Assembly: GCF_047495875.1 (NCBI RefSeq) | Contig: NC_092497.1 | Span: 2,213,437-2,277,436, forward strand | Length of the DNA: 64,000 nt | Source of the DNA: Pithys albifrons albifrons | Taxonomy: Eukaryota > Chordata > Aves > Passeriformes > Thamnophilidae | Direction of reading: 5' to 3' | Shown here: one piece after another, positions 1 through 13,200 of the stretch | Position numbering within the stretch: position 1 is the stretch's first letter | How the letters are laid out: each line of letters opens with the position of its first letter | Made by a program: the position numbers and the translations under genes | The notes under the pieces: generated by a model | Database searches by the model: none | Told to the model about the DNA's origin: nothing | What the model saw: the letters and a program-made list of their open reading frames with translations, nothing else

Positions 1-1384
1 ATCTCCCCTCCTATTGCTCCTATCTGTGAGATGCAGATGTCTCTTTTAGCTTCTTTCTTTTTCTTTTTTTTTTTTTTTAATTCTTCGTGTTTGTGTCCTC
101 TGATTCAGTGCTCAGCCCTCAGCAGCCATGGAGGAAGCCTCCAAACCCCCATTTTCACCATCCACAAAAGCTGGAGCCGCCAGCAACCACCTGGGGCAGG
201 GGCAGGGGCAGCAGCCCTGCTCGTGGCCACATCTGCTCTCCACTCACACACACGCCCACAGTACCATTACCTTATAATTAAATCTCTTTTTCCCCAACTG
301 GAAGGATTCTGCTGTAAACAAGGGTTTTCTCTAACCATAATTGCACTCAGTGGAGGGCAAAGCTCTGCAATAACTCAGGGCTTTGTTCTGTGTGCAGGGA
401 GCGAGTCCCTCTGCCTCTCCTCAGGTATGCCAACAATGCGAGCGGAACTCCCCACGACCTGACATGAATCTCAGGGCAGGGTTTGCAAATAGAGGCAGTG
501 GTCAAAACGGGGCTTAAGTGCATTTATAAATATTTTGAAGTACTGGCTTGGAAAAGGAAAGTCCCCAGCATGCTGCGGTGATGGTGTTTCATCCAGTGTG
601 GCTTTGAAGTGCGTTGTTGGCAAGCTGATGGGGTCCTGCCCATGCCTAGGAAGGGCTGAATGAAGGGAAAAAATACTGCATTTGCACCCCTTTTTGTCGT
701 GCTTCTTCAGGGACAAACGGGGAGAAGAAATTAATATGCTGCAAGGAGGTATTTTGTTTGTGTGTTGCACATATGAAACAACATAATGTGGATTATAAAA
801 ACCCAGAGGTGGGAGGTGAAGTGGGTGGGTGGAGAGGTAGATGTTTTCAAGTGTTTGCTTGTGTTGTAGCCCCTTAACTAATGAATTTTCCTCTCCTAGA
901 GACAGATGACTGTGATACATTTAACCAACAGCTGGCATATTTGTGTTGTGGAAGGAAATGAAAAATACAAACAGTGAAATAACGGGGAAAGAGGAGTGAA
1001 ATGGTGATGTTTTCCCACCCAAGACAAAAAGTAGGTTCCTAGGATGGTGTGAGTGATTCAACATTATGTCCTGGTGCTCTTCAGATCACTGCCCAAACAT
1101 ACACACACGTACACACCTAGAGCATCCTCCAGTCCTTCAGTCAGGAGGTGGATCAAGGCTGTGCCCTGGGAAGAGTGTGGGGAGACAACCATGTGCTCCC
1201 CATGCATATGCAATGCCCTTTTCCAGCCCACAGATACTTGGGGTTGCTGTTGTGTTAAATGTTTGCATTTCTACTTCTTTTTTTTTTTTTTTTTTGTGTG
1301 TAAGAGAGCAAGAGCAAGGCAGCTGCTCCATAAGATTCTGTGTAGGAGCTCGGAGCAAACCCACCCATAGGTGTGGATATCATT

Positions 1385-1748
1385 GAGCAATTTGGTTTGG
1401 AAGGGACCTTAAAGACGTTTTGATTCCAACCCCCTGCCATGGGCAGAGGCACTAGGTTGCTCCAAACCCCGTACAACCTGGACTTCCAGGGATGGGGCAA
1501 CCACAGCTTTTCTGGGCAACCTGTGCCAGGGCCTCACTACCCTCACAGCCAAGAATTTCTTCCAAATATTCAAATTTACCTGGCCGTCTCTCAATGTGAA
1601 GCCATTCCACCTTGTCCTGTCCCTTCATGTCTTGTCCAAAGTCCTTCTCCATCTCCCTTGGAGCCCCTTTAAGCACTGGAGGGGCTCTGAGGTCTCCCTG
1701 GAGCCTTCTCTTCTCCAAGATGAACAATCCCAACCCTCAGCCTGTCTA
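1385..1748 (-). mobile_element. CR1 LINE 3' region (-)
   Basis: Reverse complement of the CR1 3' end: TTTGGTTTGGAAGGGACCTT, then CCCCCTGCCATGGGCAG, then TTCTGGGCAACCTGTGCCAG, reaching the CTTCTCTTCTCCAAGATGAA segment. The tail is diverged and has lost the terminal ATTCTATG repeats. Confidence 0.88.
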
Positions 1749-2340
1749 CATATGCCACACTGCACTGCCAGGTTGATCTGTAACATCCTGTGGGTTTGTA
1801 TGGAAGTTGAAGCACTTTAACAAGACTTGTCTGGTTATACTTGTACTATTTCCCCCTAAGCAAGTGCAACCAGAGCTCTACAGATGTTGCCTTATGCATC
1901 CAGCTGTACCAATGGAAAATGATGCCTCTCTCCTGGAGGTTGCTGTCTCTATGACTGTGCTGCTGGAACCATACTCCAGGAGCATCAGCCAAGTTCCCTT
2001 CACCCAGCTGCCCACTGCAGTTGGAAGAAATCTGATTGCTGCTTCTTCCTAGCAAAAACTGGGATTTTCATAGCAACCTCCAAGGCTGAGCTGTGTGGAG
2101 TGTTACCTCTGCCTAGTAGTGGTTGAGAAGCTGGGGTTCCTATCTTATGGCTCTGGCACATCTTGGATCAGGAGAGAGCATCTGTCCTCAGTCTTGAAGT
2201 GCTGTATAGGGGCATATATGAGAAAGGGAATCAGCCACCTTGATATAAGATGCTTTTGCAGTGGTGTAGCTGCCTCTGTTCTGGCTCTCGTGCTCATGCA
2301 GCTCCTTCTGTAAGTCACAAACCAGCTGCACTTCTACATC

Positions 2341-2485
2341 TTATCCCTAGAAATGTCCAAGGCCAGGTTGGATGGGGCTTGGAGCAGCCTGGTCTAGTGG
2401 ACAGTGTCCCTGCCCATGGCAAAGCGTTGAAACTAGATAAGGTTTTAGGTCCCTTCCAACCCAAACCATTCTGGAATTCCATGAT
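2341..2485 (+). mobile_element. CR1 LINE 3' end (+)
   Basis: Sense CR1 tail: TGTCCAAGGCCAGGTTGGAT, GGGGCTTGGAGCAGCCTGG, TGTCCCTGCCCATGGCA and the end CCCTTCCAACCCAAACCATT. About 145 bp, strongly 5'-truncated. Confidence 0.9.
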
Positions 2486-4145
2486 CTTCATGGTGACTCC
2501 AGCACAGAAGCTTAGTACCATTCAGATCCCTCTGCAGTGCTGTCCTGCAGACCACTGCAACATCCTCATCCTCTTTGCACTGGTGCAAATCCGGAACAGC
2601 ATCAGTTAAATCCCTGGAGTGAGTCCAGGATAAGTAAGAACACACACCAAAGCCCAAAACCAGTGTAATAATTCATCTGTTCACTTCCAGCTAGGCCAAG
2701 TTTAGACTGTAGCCAGTGGCTTGTAATTCAACGACTCCTTTGGACATCCCCTTTGAGTTCAGGCATGTGAGCAGCTTCCCTCTTCCTTTAGAAATGTTTC
2801 CTTGTAAAGCCTTTGTGAACTTGTGCATGCGTTGATGTTATGGTTATCACACATGTAATTTCATCTGACATTGTAATGACAGCATGGGGAGTTCAAAATG
2901 TAACAGTAAATACAGTTGTTAGGGGAAAAAAAAATACCAACATCCTAGCCCATCATCCTGAATGCCTCTTCACGTCATGGGAGGGATGCAGACAGACTCC
3001 AAACACCATCAGCATTTCTGGGTTCCAGTTGGAAACTGCCTGGAGTTCAGGATAGGCCAACACAAACAGTCGAGACTGTCTCTCTCTGCATGGCAGGGCT
3101 GTATTTTCTCCTCCTTTTTCCTATTTTTTTTTCTTTTTGAAGGGTCATCCCTCTGAAGAGGGGACAGGCTGGGGGTCCTCCCTGCTTGGTTGGGCTGTTT
3201 TTGTAGCCTGATGCGTGATGGCCTCCCAGATCCCGCACTCATCCTGTGCCGAGAGCTGAGTCCTGACTCGACCCCTGGTTATTTTTGAATGCTGTCGGTT
3301 TGTGATGCTGTATTGAAGGGTCATTTGCCAATTCCATTATAAGCCTCATTTACAACTCAGCTGGTTTAAATCAGATCAGGCTGTGAGTTGGCTTGTACAA
3401 GGAGTCAGCTGGGATGTAGGACTTGCTTTGCTTGGGGGACCTGATCCCTCAGACCCCCTTATTGCTTGCAGAAGCATTGGTTGAAAAGTTAATCCTATTG
3501 ATTTTCAGTATTATTTTTTTCCATGTGTTTGAGCTGAAACATCTAAGCAGCAGATATTTTTCTTTTCCTTCTTCCAGGGAGAGTTCCTTCTTTTTTTTTT
3601 TTTTTGTTGGTTCTCCACCAACTTTGGCTATATTTACCAAGCTGGGCATGGGTGGGCCCCACTGGATCACATGGATTGCTCGGACGGGTGAGGCTTTGCA
3701 GGACCAGGGCTGAGCTGAGGACTCAGCTGCTGTTTAGCTTATGACCAGGTTGGCAGACTTCTCACGCAGGAGATGAGGGACAAATGAAATCTGAATCTGA
3801 CCCCTGATCTTCAGTTAAATTGCTCTGCAACCTTGAGAGCTGGATTAAATCATCCCTGGAAGACAGGGAGTTGCCTCTGGATATTCAGTGCTTGGGCCAC
3901 ACTTTAAGGTTATGCTCATATATTACCTGTGGTCTTCAGAGAGCTCATTATCTGGTTCGTTTACATATAAAAAATCTGGATGAAACTCTCATCCCCCTTC
4001 CCTGACTGTCCTGTGCTGAAACCTGGCAGTATTTCTGCTAGAAATTCCCAGCTCAGAGGTTGGAGATGTGATGCGTCTCACTGGGGTTTCAGCATGGTGA
4101 GGACATATGATGCAGAGAAATGTTAGCTTGCAGAAAAAACAATCA

Positions 4146-4420
4146 TGAAATCACAGAATCATTGAATGGTTTGGGCTGGAAGTGACTTCTGAAGGTCATC
4201 TCATTCCAACCACCAGCCAGGGGCAGGGACACCTTTCACCTTCCAGGGCTAAGAGCCCAATCCAACCTGACCTTGAATGTTTCAAGGGATGGGGCATCCA
4301 CCACCTGTGTGGGCAATGAATTTCTTACCTCTATCTAGTCTGATTCTCCACTCTATTAGTCTGAAGCCATTACCCCTTGTTTCCAGAGGTGGAACATCCA
4401 TGATGGTCCTCCTTGGGTCA
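4146..4420 (-). mobile_element. CR1 LINE 3' region (-)
   Basis: It starts with AATCACAGAATCATTGAATG and GGTTTGGGCTGGAAGTGACT, continues through CAGGGGCAGGGACACC, and reaches GAAGCCATTACCCCTTGTTT. It has small internal deletions. Confidence 0.87.
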
Positions 4421-6099
4421 GCAAAGGATGGGGAGATGCAATATTCACCTGTTCTGCCAAACTCCCCTCTACAATGGGGCAGTGGCTATAGGTCACGTGG
4501 AGGAGACACTCATGAGTAAAATCTGGGTGGATTTTGTTTCTTCTGTTTTGTCCTGTGTTGGGGATAACTGTGGCAGCACAGTCCAAGCCCAGGGCTAACC
4601 TGCTGCCCATGGTACAGATATGGAGTGGTTGTGCTGGAAGGGCTGTGTCTTTGCAGGCTGTATTGCCATTGCAGGTTGAGATGCTCTGCAGAGTCACCTT
4701 CCAGGAACGTGTCTATCCAAAAGCCACCTCCTGTCTGTGTGGGAGCTATTCTGGCCCAGTTGTAGCACAGAAGCTTTTGTGCTTAGAGGTCCAGGACTGA
4801 AATGGCAATTACAAATCATTGAGGCTGTAAAGGCTCCCAGGAGAGTCAAGCAGCAATAAAATATTTTGGGTTATGCCAGCGTTAAATAGACCAATCTGAG
4901 GTACCTCTCTCCTAAATACCTGTGGGATTATGAGCCTAATAAATGGCAACATCGTGTCAGCAGCACAGGGTATGGTGGGAACTGAACAGTGAGGCTGAGC
5001 TTGTGTTATGGGGCTTGGCCCAAAGCACGCCGGGCTTTGGAGAGGTGCTACACCCTGAGATGGCCTTATAGGAGGTAGGACAAAGTCTGGAGACTCCTCA
5101 GGTTGGCAGCATCTTGGCCAATGCGTGGGGATGGTTGGGGGCTCCCCCTGGAGGGATAATGCTGGGAGACATAATGGGGATCAGCAAGAAACTCCCCCTA
5201 AGAGGGATGTGTGCCACTGGGGATGCCCAGAGGTGCTGTGGGAGAGCTGGGGGAAGGTCTGGGAGAACAGTCCTGCCCAGGCAGGGGATGGAGCACAGCT
5301 GCTGCCAATGCCACCAGTGAGCTGAGCCTCCCAACCCACCGCTCCTGGAGCCTGCCTGTACCTGCTCCCAAGCCGATATTAAGCCTGCTCAAACACTGCA
5401 CCGCCTTCTCCTCACATTGTTTTCTGTACCCCACACCCAGCACCAAAATAGCGATAACCCCCCCCTTCCCCACCCTCCCGCAGTGACTCAGGCTGGCGAG
5501 CAGGCACACATCTGCTTCTGATTTAATGTGCAAGCGCTCTGACCCTTTTATTTTTATTCCCAAAGTCCTCCCATCGGTGGCTTTCCCTCTGGGGGTGAGG
5601 GCAGAGAAGAGGAGGGGGTAGCTGGATGTCCATCCTTCTCTGCCTGCTTTTGTGGAGCCCTCAAAAAATGTGTTTTATTTTGGAGCAGTGTTTTCATGCA
5701 GGTTGGTGACAGCCTCACCCGGATCCGCGTCCAAGTACCTCGCAATCCTGTCCACTCCAGAGGGACGCCAGCCAAACCAGTTTTCCATGGTTAAGCTGGG
5801 CACATTTTTCCGCCGTGGTTGGTTGGGTTTTTTTTTTTGGCTTTTTTTTTGTCAGGAAGCGAACCCACCCAGTGTGTGCGCGCTGTTCAATAGGAGCCTT
5901 TTCTTAATTTCTTTTCCTTTTTCTGGCTCTGAAGAAGAACAGGACGGGAGAGAGCGAAGGGGCTGGCCTGTTCTCCCAGGAGAGTTCAGAATGGGAGGAA
6001 ATGGCTTTTCTGGCTATTTTTAGTGCCATGATGGAAGGAGGTACCCACTACTGACGTGCTCATTGGGTTGTAATATCATGTGTTCATAGGGATGTATCC

Positions 6100-6110
6100 T
6101 ATATATACAT

Positions 6111-6142
<32 letters not shown>

Positions 6143-6158
6143 GTATATATATTTATAT
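6100..6158. repeat. Compound (CA)n / (TA)n microsatellite
   Basis: CA dinucleotides at about 6110-6125 run into TA dinucleotides to about 6142, followed by a TATATT variant. A typical compound microsatellite in the upstream intron. Confidence 0.95.
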
Positions 6159-6530
6159 CTGCACATACTATACCAATCCCTATTACAGGATTTGAGCATC
6201 TTGCACAACGGGAAGAAGAGCAGACACGTGCAGAAATGCCACCAGCAATGTCACAAACCTCATCCATCTCATGCTAGAGCTGCTGGAGGGACCAGCAAAC
6301 TGATGTTCAACCAGGCCAGCTCTGGCATGGGCATATCTCTGGTGGATATCTAGGGAAATCTGGGGATTTTCCTCCTCTCTTTTTTTCCCCCTCTTTTTGG
6401 TGATGTGGGAGGGGGATTGTGTCACTTGAAGTGTGAATGAGTTTCCATGAGAGTGGGGTGGTTGCAGAGGTTGACTGGAAACTCTGCTGTTTCATTTGAC
6501 ATATTCCCCACTTCCCACATATTCGAAATT

Positions 6531-6557
6531 GTGTGTGTGTGTGTGTGTGTGTGTGCT
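6531..6557. repeat. (GT)n microsatellite
   Basis: About 13 uninterrupted GT units after GAAATT. Confidence 0.96.
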
Positions 6558-7308
6558 TATGGATACATATAGAGGGGAAATATTAATCAGAAACATTATA
6601 TGGACCATTGCCAGGAGAGCATCAAGGCTGTGCAGAGTCATGTAGACAAGGTTGAAGAAAAAGACCTGGATATTGAGCATCTCCAGCCTTTCAGCATTTT
6701 CCAAACCTCAGCAGAGAGGAGGAGAAGGGAGCTGATGTCCTAAGCACCATCCCCTCAAGCCCCAGACCTCCAAGGAACTGCTTGAATGAGGGGGTCAAAG
6801 CTGCAAAAAAAGAGTGTGGTCAGGTGTGACCACCCTATTAAGTCTCCTCTCTGGTACCTGCCTGCCTGTGGTTAATTAATTTGCCCCTGCTCTGTGCATA
6901 GATGAAGCCCTCAAAACACCATCTGGAGCCAGGCAGTGCCTTTGATGTAGCTTTGCTAATTGTTTACGTTTATTTGACCATTTATCACCAGGATTTGCCT
7001 TTGCCAAAACCTGCTCAGCACATGAGATGGCACTTGTCATGCAGCTTGCAGACTTCATCAAGCTGCCACCCAGAAGTGACCCAGACCTGCTGGTTTTGGA
7101 GCTTTATATAAACTTTGAAACTGGGAATTTTACTGGGTAATTTAAAGAAGCTAGAAAGAGGAAGCCAGAGTGAAAGTATGGCCCTTCAATTATGGGAGGC
7201 ATTGAACTCTATTCTGGCCCTGCTAGGGCTCCTGTTGGCATTTATCTGGGGGCCAAGAACTGTTTCTAAGGAAATAGGAGAGCGGTGGGGCTTGGTCCTG
7301 CTGATGTG

Positions 7309-7392
7309 ATCATAGAAATCACAGAATGACAGAGTGGTTTGGGTTGGAAGGGACCTTAAAGATAATGGAGTTCCAATTCCCTGCCATGAGCT
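7309..7392 (-). mobile_element. Short CR1 LINE 3' end (-)
   Basis: About 85 bp: ATCACAGAATGACAGAGTGG, GGTTTGGGTTGGAAGGGACC, then CCAATTCCCTGCCATG. Only the terminal part of CR1 survives. Confidence 0.85.
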
Positions 7393-9520
7393 CAATCTGT
7401 TCATCATCCCATGCCAGTCAAGAGCTCAGCCTGAACAACAAACCTGTAGAAGAACTGAGGCCAGAAAATATGGCCTTAACTTAAATACCCCAGAGAGTGG
7501 GGTTGGATCCTGGTGGTCATGGAGCAACAGTAAGTTTCCAGTACAACCAGTAGCACCCAACTGTTGAGGTCACTGAGGGATGATCTGATTCATAATTTGC
7601 AATTTTGGAGATTATGTCTGTATGGAAACAAAGTTGTTGAGGTACAGAGTGCTTCAGGTAGGCTCTGGGTAGCTGGAGTTAAGCTGCAGGGATGGATTTA
7701 TTGAGAGATGCATAGCATTTGCTGTGATATGTGTAAGTAGTCTTTAAAAACTCCCTGGGATGGATTCACAGAGGGCACAGGAGAGGCTTGGGCTTGCACA
7801 CACACCTCAACAAGCAAATGAGTGGCACCTGTAATCACTATTTACCTTTGTAAGCAAATGGTCCTCATGTAGTTCCCAAGTGATGTTGTACCAGAGATGT
7901 CCAGCAGATCTCCTGTGTTTATGTGCCCCAGGTCTGTTTGGCTAGCTGAGCTTCTGCAAGGATTTTGGAAACTGGGAAGAGAAGGGGTGAAATATGTTAT
8001 TGATGGGACCATTGAAAACTGTGGAGATGGTTCTAGAACAGCTTTTATTTTGGATTCCCTGATGAGACTTCAGTGAAAATGGCTTTTTGGTGGCCTGCTT
8101 ATAGGAAACTAAGTTCCAGCCAAAAATATTCAGTTCTATATAGTATGTGCAAATATACATAGTTCAGATGGGCTCAACTTGATATCCAGATGTTGATATG
8201 AATGAATCCTTGTATGCCTAAGGATTTTGTTCAAAGATTAGTATGAATATTGAAAAGTCCAGTAGGTAATGGAGAAATACCAGGGGGAAGGTCACCTGTG
8301 TGATCTCAATCCCTGACACCTAAAAGCTTTAATTATGTGATCAAACCATGCTCGATGTCTGGAGCTCTTTCATCTCATGCATTGTTGTCTCTGGGAACCT
8401 GGCCAAAAAGGGTTGGACTGTCCCCCTCACGGCTCCTTGGCCATCCCTCTCATCCCAGCACCAGTGGGAGGTGTTCATCTGGGTCAGCATTGCTGGGGCT
8501 CTGGTTGGCCTTTCCATTGGTGTCCTTATGGATCATCTCCTTAAGTTGTACTGACCTGTTCCATTTACAGAGGTGTTTCCTTGCCATGAGACATATGGGA
8601 TGATGCCACCCCTGCAGCCACCTACAGGGCTTCCTCCCTATCCTTGCTGCCAGTGAGCATCTTCCATGGCAAATATGACCTTTGCATCCTTCCTCACCAA
8701 AGCATCACTTTGGAAACTTCTGCCCTTTTCTCCTTAGTCCATACCTAAGCAAAATCGTTGAGTTTTTGGTGAGATCCTCAATTTTGAGTGGATGAGCTCA
8801 TTACATACTTCTTAAAAGCCAAACACCCCCAACTTTCCCAGCTCAACCCCATGTTTTCCAAGCAAGTTTGGTCCCAAGGGAAAGGCTGGTCCCAGTTATT
8901 GGAGGCTGGGGCGGGTGCCCAGCCCAGCAGTAAAACCCAGGTGCTTTTGCTACGAGGCGTTTCCCCTCCCACAGCACCATCTGTGGGTCTGCAAAGTCTC
9001 TCCTGTCCTTTAAAAAACCCTGATTATTTCCTTGCGAGGGAGGCAGTGGTTGGTGTCACCACGTTTTCCTCATCATTTCAGGCATCTCGCTGGGAAGTGA
9101 TTGAAAGGTGAGGAGTGCTCTGCCACACCTTCCTGCCAGAGGGGAGAAACACTTGGTACTGGGGTGGGTGGCTTAATAATGTGTTCTTCTGGAGACAGTA
9201 TGTTCAGAGGGCAGGTGTGATGAAGGAAAGACTTGCCTTGTTTTAGGTTTTCACCTCCCTTTTTTTTTAATTAAAAAAATAAGTGCACCCCTTTGTCTGC
9301 CTTCAGATAGGCTTTTAGGTATCCCAACTCTTTCTTGGTTCTCCCAAGTTGCAGCAAAGTGCTTGGCTAAGGCAGTGGTGCTGTCCCCACAGGACCACCT
9401 TCAAGTGGGGTGTCAATATGGGTGGCTTTGCTCAGGACTGTTTGCACAAGGGACTTGCTCAAGGTCGTGGAGCAAATGGTGGGTGCAGGAACAGAGCCCC
9501 AATATCCCTGTGCCCCTAAA

Positions 9521-9698
9521 ATCAAATCGTTGAATTGTTTAGGTTGGAAGGGACTTCTAAAGGCCATGTGGTTCAAACCTTCTTCCATGGGCAGGGTCAC
9601 CTTCCACTGTCCCAGGCTGCCCCAAGCCCTGTCCAACCTGGCCTTGGACACCTCCAGGGGTGGGGCAGCCACAGCTTCTCTGAGCAACCTGTGCTGGT
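9521..9698 (-). mobile_element. CR1 LINE 3' end (-)
   Basis: Contains GTTTAGGTTGGAAGGGACTT, CCATGGGCAGGGTCACCTTC, CTGTCCAACCTGGCCTTGGA and TGGGGCAGCCACAGCTTCTC. The order is that of the CR1 reverse complement. Confidence 0.9.
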
Positions 9699-10122
9699 AT
9701 TTTTCCACCAAATAACAGGAGCAGGAGTTATCAGTCACTGGCCAGCATATCCCATAGAAAGTAGCTGTAATATTTTGACAGGTTAGGGTGATCTCCCATG
9801 CACATCTTAATTGCTTCATTATAAAGAGGCACAAATAAAACTGGGTGAAAAAAAAATAACCCACATATATTTATGGGCTGATGGAGGTCACAGGCAGGTC
9901 TACACAGATGGGATACAGGGGTGGATGCAGAGGGAGGACAGCCAGCCCACCCTGGCTGCTGCCTCCATTTCTGCATTGTGCAGCAGGGATTGGGAAAGAG
10001 AAGCAGGTAGCGAAGCAGAAGAGCCAAAGCATCTGTGTCTCAGGGTGCCAGGTGCCCTGGGCAGGTGAGTCAGTGGTAGAAAATAAAATTAGGCTGGGGA
10101 AAGATGTTGAGATCTCCTGCTG

Positions 10123-10278
10123 ACTCTTCCATCCCTAGAAGTGTTCCAGGGCTGGGTTGGAAAGGGCTTGGAGCAACATGGAAGGTGTCCCTGCCCATGA
10201 AGGGGGTGGAACTGGATGAGCCTGGAGGTCCCTTCCAACCTAAACCATTCTGGGATTCATTCTGTGATTCTCTGACTC
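10123..10278 (+). mobile_element. CR1 LINE 3' end (+)
   Basis: Sense CR1: CATCCCTAGAAGTGTTCCAG, GGGCTTGGAGCAACATGG, GGTGTCCCTGCCCATGAAGG and the end CCTTCCAACCTAAACCATTC, with the tail repeat ATTCATTCTGTGATTC. Confidence 0.9.
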
Positions 10279-10844
10279 CCTCTCCTGACTGGGGTGGCCT
10301 GGGATGATCAGCACCTCGAATCCTGGTTTTGCCACCTCTAGGGTGCTTTGTTGGGTGGCCTAATGCTTCATGTGTAAAGCTTGAATTCCTCCAGGGGTTT
10401 TGTGTCAGCAAGGGCTGATGGATGCTGGCGAGGGGGGGCAGGATCTGACTGGGATAGGGGAGCAGTGGTCAGGGATTTCCTCCTCCAAGTCTTGCACACT
10501 AAACCCTGCACCATGCACAGGGTGGGTGAAGGGAAGATCTGGAGACACCTTGTTTTGCCTGGAAAAGTGACATTTTGACACCAGTAGCAGGCAGAGATCA
10601 GCAGGAGCCTCAGGCTCCTTTCTCTGCTGTGCTGAATGCAGAATGAGCCTGGCACTGAGGAGGGGCACCTTGTTTTTGCATCCCAAGCTTACCCCAGGGC
10701 ACCCCCATGTCTTTGGGGTGGCACTCCCATGGAGACTGACTACAGGCTCACCAAAAGGAAAGGTAATCAGGGGAACCAGCACCTTCCTGAGGGGAAAATC
10801 ATATCAAAGAAAAGGCCAAGCAATCCACATTTTAAGGTGAGATG

Positions 10845-11040
10845 CTCTAAATATCTCTATATAAATACCAATATATAAAATAAAACCACATACAATATAA
10901 ATATATACAGTATTAATGTAATTTTTAAATGCCTAAAATACTCAAGCAATAAAATAGTAATGTACTGAGATACTAATATATTAAAATAATAGATCATTAA
11001 AATACTGAAATATTGAAACACTGCATGTTAACAGCAATTT
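10845..11040. repeat. AT-rich low-complexity stretch
   Basis: Nearly G/C-free sequence made of ATAAA, TATAA and ACTAATATA words. No gene signal is visible. Confidence 0.7.
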
Positions 11041-11628
11041 TGTTATATGCCAACACACAATTAAAGGCCAAAATTGCTATCTTCCAGCTAAGACTCAGGT
11101 TGTGAAGTGTTGTCCCCACAGGTGGAGCAATTGGGAAGGGAAGATCCCCATCCCTGCCATAGCCCTGAACCAGAAGCCAGATGTTGCACAAACCTGGGCT
11201 CTCCCTGACAGCCTTTATCTCCTCCAAGGGCTCAGCTTTGCAGGGCGTTGTCACTGGGGATGAGGAAGGAGGTGGGAAAGGGAAGTGCTGGTGAGGAGCC
11301 CTCACAGGTCACAGCATCCTGCTCCTGACATTGAGCAACACTGAGACCCAGGGGCAGGATCCTGTCCCACCTTGGCGCTGACACATCTTTCCCAGGGCTC
11401 CTCCAAGCTGCATCCTCCATTTCCACCCATACAAATGAATATAGGCAATATTAGTTTGTTTTGTCTTTTCTCAATGTGCATATCTCAATAATCTATTGAG
11501 TGTGCATCTGGTTTTTTGCTTACTATGGTGTTAAATAAGCATTTTGCCTGTCCCCCTCTGATATTCCAATTTTACATTACTGGTTTGCAGATGCTGTATT
11601 ATACTGGAGGAGCTTAAAGTAAAAAGAT

Positions 11629-11668
11629 TAAAATAAAATAAAATAAAATAAAATAAAATAAAATAAAA
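11629..11668. repeat. (AAAAT)n pentanucleotide microsatellite
   Basis: About eight tandem AAAAT/AAATA units. Confidence 0.95.
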
Positions 11669-11949
11669 ACAGAAGGGGTTTTTGAGCAGCAGAGTGCCTG
11701 GATGAGCTTTGGGTCACCCAGGGAGTGCACATTGCAGGTGCTTTGTAATGTTGCTGTGGTCCTTGTCTTGTATTTGGGGTTTTTTCCTTCAAAAAGGGGA
11801 TAAAACTTAGTTTTCCCAACCACCATTTTTTTTCCTGTTGCAGCCTCAGGTGTCTAAATCTGTTGGCAGAACGTGGGGAGAAGCAGTCTGGCACCCAAAG
11901 AGCATCTCCTAACATCATTTCTTTTATAAATTGTGCTTTTCCTGGCAAG

Positions 11950-12139
11950 AAAGTAATGAATGAGTTTTAAGCATGACCATAAATGCAGTGTTTCGTGGTG
12001 TCATTTGCAGAATACATTTATTTTAGGTGCCCTCCACCCTTTCCACCATCTCCCTCCAGTTTATTTTAACAATGCTGTAATTTTCTATTATAAAATGGGA
12101 TTTTTCTCTTTAACTCTGTGTCGTCTGCCCAGCATCTGG

Positions 12140-12179
<40 letters not shown>

Positions 12180-13200
12180 ATGTGCTGGTGACATTTGTCA
12201 CCATCAGATGCTATTTTTATGCCTGTTATTATTGAAGACCCCACCCTTGGCTTGGGCAGGGGAAGGGGGGAGTGCAGGAGGAGGGAGAGGAGGGAGGGGG
12301 AGGAAGGAAAACATCAGCCTCAGCACACTTCCAGCCTCTGGCCATCAACCTCCCCGGGGGCATGGGAACCATAAGGTCATTTCTCAAGCTCACTGAGCTT
12401 CAGAGCTGTCAAACCACCCTTCGAGTTTAAAAAATGCAAATGTATGCAAATGAACGGGCTGTTTCTTTCCTTCTCCCCCCCCTATTTAAATGACATGAAT
12501 CACCTTCAATTTTGCCAGCATCTTGTAAAGTTATCGGCTTGTCTAAGCTCTGTGGTTAACAGAACCACATCTCAAGAGGACCAGGAAGGGAAAAGAAAGG
12601 AAAACCAGTCAATTTCCTTAAAGAGCGGCATAATTTTTATATATTTTCTATGTATAAATTAAATATATGTATAATCACATACCACCCTGATCTCTCAATT
12701 CAATTTTTTCTTGCTGTGGAGTGAATAATTCACTAATTAGGGAGAATGAAGTTCAGTGTCCAGAAAAAAAGGTCTATAAAAACATTTCTCAGGCTAGTCT
12801 AATATTCTGCTTTTCTGATCTTTGGCACTTAGGGTGATCTGGCAGTAAAAGATCAAAATAGGCTTGTAGGAAGACATGCTCCTTCATGCGAGGAGCAACT
12901 TTAACACTAATGTTCCTTCCAAACAAAAATAAATGAGTAGAAGATAAAAACAGCAATAGAAATTTAATTGCTCATGCTTATTATTCGAGATACAAAGCCC
13001 TAAAAAAGGAAGTTGTCTTTTCCTCCCTGGCTCAAGGGTTATTTATTATCTTACACTCCACTTGGAGAACACATTGGATTTGCCATCATTTATTGGTGAT
13101 TTTCAAGGAGGATTTAATACAGGACTTGTTGGGCTTGTAGAGGAGTGTAGCTGGTTAACATGGTTAAGCACAGCACGCTGTAATGAATCAATTTGTTTCA
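11950..13200. other. Candidate conserved noncoding block with twin octamers
   Basis: This repeat-poor, AT-rich 1.2 kb contains two perfect POU octamers ATGCAAAT (12434-12441 and 12444-12451), an antennapedia-type CTAATTAG (about 12733-12740) and several TAAT cores. A (TG)n microsatellite at 12141-12178 and a GC-rich GGGAGG patch near 12270-12305 interrupt it. The enhancer suggestion comes from motif content only. Confidence 0.33.
12141..12178. repeat. (TG)19 microsatellite
   Basis: Uninterrupted TG dinucleotides, with a short imperfect continuation CATGTG. Confidence 0.97.
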
